A stretch of DNA of 15,406 bases from contig JAJCXU010000149.1 in the NCBI GenBank assembly GCA_029263275.1, forward strand, positions 1 through 15,406, written 5' to 3'. Shown piece after piece: positions 12,436 to 15,406 of the stretch. Within the stretch, counting starts at the first letter, position 1; every line of letters begins with the position of its first letter. The stretch is from Ilumatobacter sp. GTDB lineage: Bacteria; Actinomycetota; Acidimicrobiia; Acidimicrobiales; Ilumatobacteraceae. Below the pieces are notes generated by a model that saw only the letters and a program-made list of their open reading frames with translations, was not told where the DNA came from and made no database searches. The translations under genes were made by a program, and so were the position numbers.

Positions 12436-14796
12436 TCAGGTCGTTCGCGTCGCCTGCCACGTGCCGGTCAAGGGGCATCGAGCCGCTACTTCGCCTTGAT
12501 TACTGAAGGTGAAGTAGTTCAGCCAAGGGCCCGCGATGCTGATGGAACCACCGCTCGTTGTCGCGGCACCTTGGACGTCGGCGTCTCCGAATTCCGGGAC
12601 GAGCCAGTGGACCCCGTTGGAGTCCCATTTGAGTGATGCCGCGGAGGTCACTCGCCCGCCGGCGAAGGTGAGTGTCGTGGTGACGGTGCCGCCCCCATCG
12701 GGTGTCGTTGCGAGATCGAACTCGATCAAGTATGTGATTGCGTCGAACGAGACTCCCTCACCGCAGTTGGTGTCCGCGATCTGCACAGAACCGAGGTAGT
12801 GACCGTCGATCTGTAGCGGATCGATGGTGATGAGGCTTCCGGCACCGTTGTCGGTGCGCTGCACTGTGAGGTAGGCGGGATAGGCGGACACGGTGACCGA
12901 CCAGTTCGCCTCACCGGGACCACCCAAAGCCTGAGAGGTGTCCCCACCGATCGAGGACCCGTCAGCGGACACGTTGATTGTTTCGCTCGTGCAGCCGGGG
13001 TCGCATGCTTCGACGATGCCACGCACGTTCCAGGTGAGCGGATCGTCGGTGGATACAGCAACCGACTTCACGGTGCCGAGCTGTTCGAGGTACTCCGGGG
13101 AGAGCTCGGCGGGCTTGAGGCCCAGCTTTGCGCGTTCCTGTTTGATGAGCTCGAACACCGCTCGGTCCACGGCGAGCACCCGGCCACCGACACTGGCGTC
13201 GATCGCCTGGTCGGTGCCGTCGGACCGTTTGATCGAGGTGCGGGCGGTACGAACCAGCAGGGCCTTCACATCAGCCGCTGTCAGTTCGGGGTCGATCGAC
13301 TTGAGCAGCGCAGCGGCCGCGGTGACCTGGGGCGCGGCCATGCTGGTACCGCCGCCGAAGCGGACACCACCCGGGTAGTCGTATTGGTCGTTGATGACAT
13401 TGCCGCTGGCGTCGACGCCGGTCACGGCCTGTTGGCCGGGTGCTGCAAAGGTGACTTCGAACGTGTCGCTCGAGCGGTTACTGCTCGCGGCGGTGGTGCC
13501 ATCGTTCATCACGTTGCCGACAGTGATCATGTTGTCGAGCGCGAATCCGGCAGGCCAGTCCGATGGCGGCGCGACGCCGTCGTTGCCGGCAGCGGCGACG
13601 AAGAGCACCTTCGGGTAGCGAGCAGCCATCTTGCGGAAGAACAGTCCATACGCTTTGACCGTTCCCGGATGACACGGACGCTTGGCGCAGCCCCACGACA
13701 TGTTGATCACCTGGGCGCCGTCGCCGACCTGCTCGGCGATCGCCTGGAGGGCTCCGTTGGTGTACGAGATGCCGTTCGGGAACGTGATCTGGGCGTCGTT
13801 CTTGGCGTCGGCCGGCACCTGGTCGAAGGTGCTGAGATTGCCGTAGGGCGGAGCGAACGCGTCGGTTGTTGTGATCGTCAACTGCGAGAGTGGGCTGGCG
13901 ATGCCCGCGACGCCGCCATTGTCGCCGTCGGCTCCGACGATCGACGTGACGCCTGTGCCATGGCCGCCGCCGGGGTCGGCACCTGCGTTGACCGACGTGC
14001 CGTCCGCCTGCTCCACCCACACCGCGCTCGGAGCGGCGCGGACGCCGGTACCGGGGGATGTCTCGCGGATTGTGACGTTTCCGTCGAACTCGCCGGTGCC
14101 CTTCCACACCCCTGAGTCGGTCACACCGACGTGAACGGGGTGCGACGTGAGACCGCTGCCGCGAAGGTACTGCCAGGCCTGCTCGACGCCGATCATGCGG
14201 TAGCCATCGCCGAGGGCGCCGGCGTACACCGGGTCGTCAAGTGGGCTGATCGGGACGCCCCAGATCTCCTCGTATGTCGTCGCGGTGTCATTCGGGAACG
14301 CCAACTCGACGCCCTTGACCGCCTGTGCGGCACCGATCGCCTCGTCGAGCCCGTCTTGGTCGGTGGCGGGGATCTGGATCTGCCAGAGATCGACGATGTC
14401 GATCTGGCCGATGACCTCGCCGCCGAGGGCGCCTGCCACCGTGTCCGCCGTATCGCGCCCGCTGCCCTCGGTGAGGTAAACGAGCAACTGGTCGCCGGGG
14501 GTGATCGCGCCCTCGTCGTCGATGAGCCAAGCCGCCGGGTCTGGTGCAGTAGTGGCGGCGATGTCAGCCGGCGGCTCGATTCCGTCAGTCTCGTCGATCG
14601 TAGGTTCGCTCTCCACCTCAGTCGTCGGTGCCGACAGGATGGTCGCAGACGGATCAGTGGTCGACCCGACCGTCAATGAATCCGGCGCCGAGACCTCGTC
14701 ACCCGCTCCCGGCGGGTCGGCACCCCCGCCACAGGACGCCACCAGCAGGGCAGCACCGACGACCAGCGACAGCAGGGATCGCGTGTCCCACTTCAT
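12436..14796 (-). CDS. Secreted lipoprotein serine peptidase, S8 (subtilisin) family
   Basis: From ATG 14796 (GAGGAGG upstream) the protein is 786 residues. It has a lipoprotein signal peptide with lipobox VASC (C22), followed by a Ser/Thr/Pro/Glu-rich linker to about 90. Residues 100-170 look like a subtilase propeptide (DQLLVYLTEG, LWQIQIPATD, VELAFPND). The catalytic domain (about 195-550) has a complete triad: D227 in VGVTDSG, H279 in GGGHGTGV and S485 in GGTSMAAP, with oxyanion Asn N405 in AAAGNDG. About 230 further residues are beta-rich with a CDPGC motif and extra Cys. It is probably an active protease tethered to the outer face of the membrane. It lacks an LPxTG signal. The frame continues upstream to 15000, but without signal-peptide logic. 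Confidence 0.95.
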   Translation of the reverse strand: MKWDTRSLLSLVVGAALLVASCGGGADPPGAGDEVSAPDSLTVGSTTDPSATILSAPTTEVESEPTIDETDGIEPPADIAATTAPDPAAWLIDDEGAITPGDQLLVYLTEGSGRDTADTVAGALGGEVIGQIDIVDLWQIQIPATDQDGLDEAIGAAQAVKGVELAFPNDTATTYEEIWGVPISPLDDPVYAGALGDGYRMIGVEQAWQYLRGSGLTSHPVHVGVTDSGVWKGTGEFDGNVTIRETSPGTGVRAAPSAVWVEQADGTSVNAGADPGGGHGTGVTSIVGADGDNGGVAGIASPLSQLTITTTDAFAPPYGNLSTFDQVPADAKNDAQITFPNGISYTNGALQAIAEQVGDGAQVINMSWGCAKRPCHPGTVKAYGLFFRKMAARYPKVLFVAAAGNDGVAPPSDWPAGFALDNMITVGNVMNDGTTAASSNRSSDTFEVTFAAPGQQAVTGVDASGNVINDQYDYPGGVRFGGGTSMAAPQVTAAAALLKSIDPELTAADVKALLVRTARTSIKRSDGTDQAIDASVGGRVLAVDRAVFELIKQERAKLGLKPAELSPEYLEQLGTVKSVAVSTDDPLTWNVRGIVEACDPGCTSETINVSADGSSIGGDTSQALGGPGEANWSVTVSAYPAYLTVQRTDNGAGSLITIDPLQIDGHYLGSVQIADTNCGEGVSFDAITYLIEFDLATTPDGGGTVTTTLTFAGGRVTSAASLKWDSNGVHWLVPEFGDADVQGAATTSGGSISIAGPWLNYFTFSNQGEVAARCPLTGTWQATRTT

Positions 14797-15043
14797 GGAA
14801 GCCTCCTCGAACAAGTGGCGTTGTTTTCTTCCTCCGTGGTTCAGTCTTGGACTGCAGAATGCGTGCTCGGTAGATCCATAAGGCACTATCAAGGTCTGGG
14901 GACAGCCGGTCGACGAAGGAGCAACCACCGCCGGATGTCCTGAGTGCGACGTCGCGATCGGGAGATTCGTCAGAGGTCTCGAACTCGATCTGCGTCTCAT
15001 CAGCCTCGATCTCTGGACCGCTGGATGGGAGCCGTTCGAGCTG

Positions 15044-15319
15044 GTGGATGAAGTGCGAAGAGCAGCGGGTTGTCCCGAGGCTGCTGAGCTGATGGCGCAG
15101 ATCTTGCTCGTCGACGATTCGCATCGAAGCGATCAGGCGCGAACTTCCACGTGGAGCGACGCGATCGAGGGGCTGCGCTCACGCACCGGGGTCACGAACG
15201 TTGCCGCTGGTTGGTTGATCACGTGGATGGTGGAGCAGCCGTCGGCGCGCCAAGCAGCACAGTGTCTCAAGGCGGTGCTGACCGTGTTGGGCGACATGGT
15301 CGAGCCGGGCGCTGCCTGA
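15044..15319 (+). CDS. Hypothetical small helical protein; true start unresolved
   Basis: The first standard start in this frame is GTG 15044, giving 91 residues that look helical: VDEVRRAAGCPEAAELMAQ, WSDAIEGLRSRTGV, AAQCLKAVLTVLGDM. The same frame is open back to 14882 and stays protein-like (for example GLELDLRLISLDLWTAGWEP near 14975-15034), yet contains no ATG, GTG or TTG. The gene may therefore use a rare start, be 5'-truncated, or carry a frameshift. ATG 14935, in another frame just past GAAGGAG, would fit with a single-base shift. It lies divergent from the peptidase gene. No family recognised. Confidence 0.5.
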   Translation: MDEVRRAAGCPEAAELMAQILLVDDSHRSDQARTSTWSDAIEGLRSRTGVTNVAAGWLITWMVEQPSARQAAQCLKAVLTVLGDMVEPGAA

Positions 15320-15406
15320 CCGCTCAACGAGCGACAAGAGTGCGATGCTGAACTCGCGCTGCTGATGTGCACGCCGATGACGAAGTCAGATGGCTGGTTC
15401 GGGCAT

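Noticed and set aside
12295..12636. Plus-strand 113-codon frame across the end of the peptidase gene
   Set aside because: It overlaps the peptidase C-terminus antisense, is low in protein-like character and has no ribosome-binding site.
15365..15406. Possible start of another gene at the right edge (MCTPMTKSDGWFGH)
   Set aside because: Only 14 codons are visible, without a ribosome-binding site. A minus-strand frame here looks equally plausible, so nothing can be decided.

Overview
The window is high-GC with a strong G/C preference at third codon positions. Its genes are typical of actinobacteria: LPATG sorting signals, a lipoprotein subtilase, an MsnO8-type LLM oxidoreductase, a FAD/GcvT fusion beside etfBA, and an actinobacterial-style crotonase. 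I infer an actinobacterium, probably in or near the Acidimicrobiia (Ilumatobacter-like). This rests on gene content, not on a marker gene.

Layout. 1-300 (-) is the N-terminal third or less of a SelO/YdiU protein AMPylator, cut by the window edge. 301-653 holds one possible 27-residue membrane peptide. 654-1889 (-) is an exported, LPATG-anchored surface protein. Its 5' leader (about 1912-2031) can form two mutually exclusive stems. 2059-2739 (-) is a GntR/FCD regulator, divergent from the main operon on the + strand. The gap between them carries a 10-bp AT-rich palindrome and a perfect 31-bp palindrome.

The operon (2825-8082, +) encodes a DMGDH/sarcosine-dehydrogenase-like FAD oxidoreductase fused to a GcvT-like folate domain, then EtfB, a 34-codon ORF overlapping its neighbours by ATGA at both ends, EtfA, and a crotonase that lacks one of the two classical catalytic glutamates. 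The simplest reading is oxidative demethylation of an unknown N-methylated (or similar) compound: electrons go to a dedicated ETF and the one-carbon unit to tetrahydrofolate. The GntR/FCD protein is the likely substrate-responsive regulator.

An LLM flavin oxidoreductase (8092-9093, -), a thioredoxin (9211-9582, +) and a DEDDh exonuclease-BRCT protein (9712-10857, -) follow. The gap between the last two (9596-9699) is densely self-complementary.

11065-12358 looks rearranged. A minus-strand gene tail and a plus-strand phosphotransferase, both missing their 5' ends, abut at about 11288, as if a deletion removed a divergent promoter region. Small ORFs flank this scar. 12436-14796 (-) is a secreted subtilisin-like lipoprotein. 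15044-15319 (+) is an unrecognised small helical protein whose coding-like frame extends upstream without a standard start codon.

I saw no tRNA, rRNA, CRISPR array, insertion sequence or transposase.
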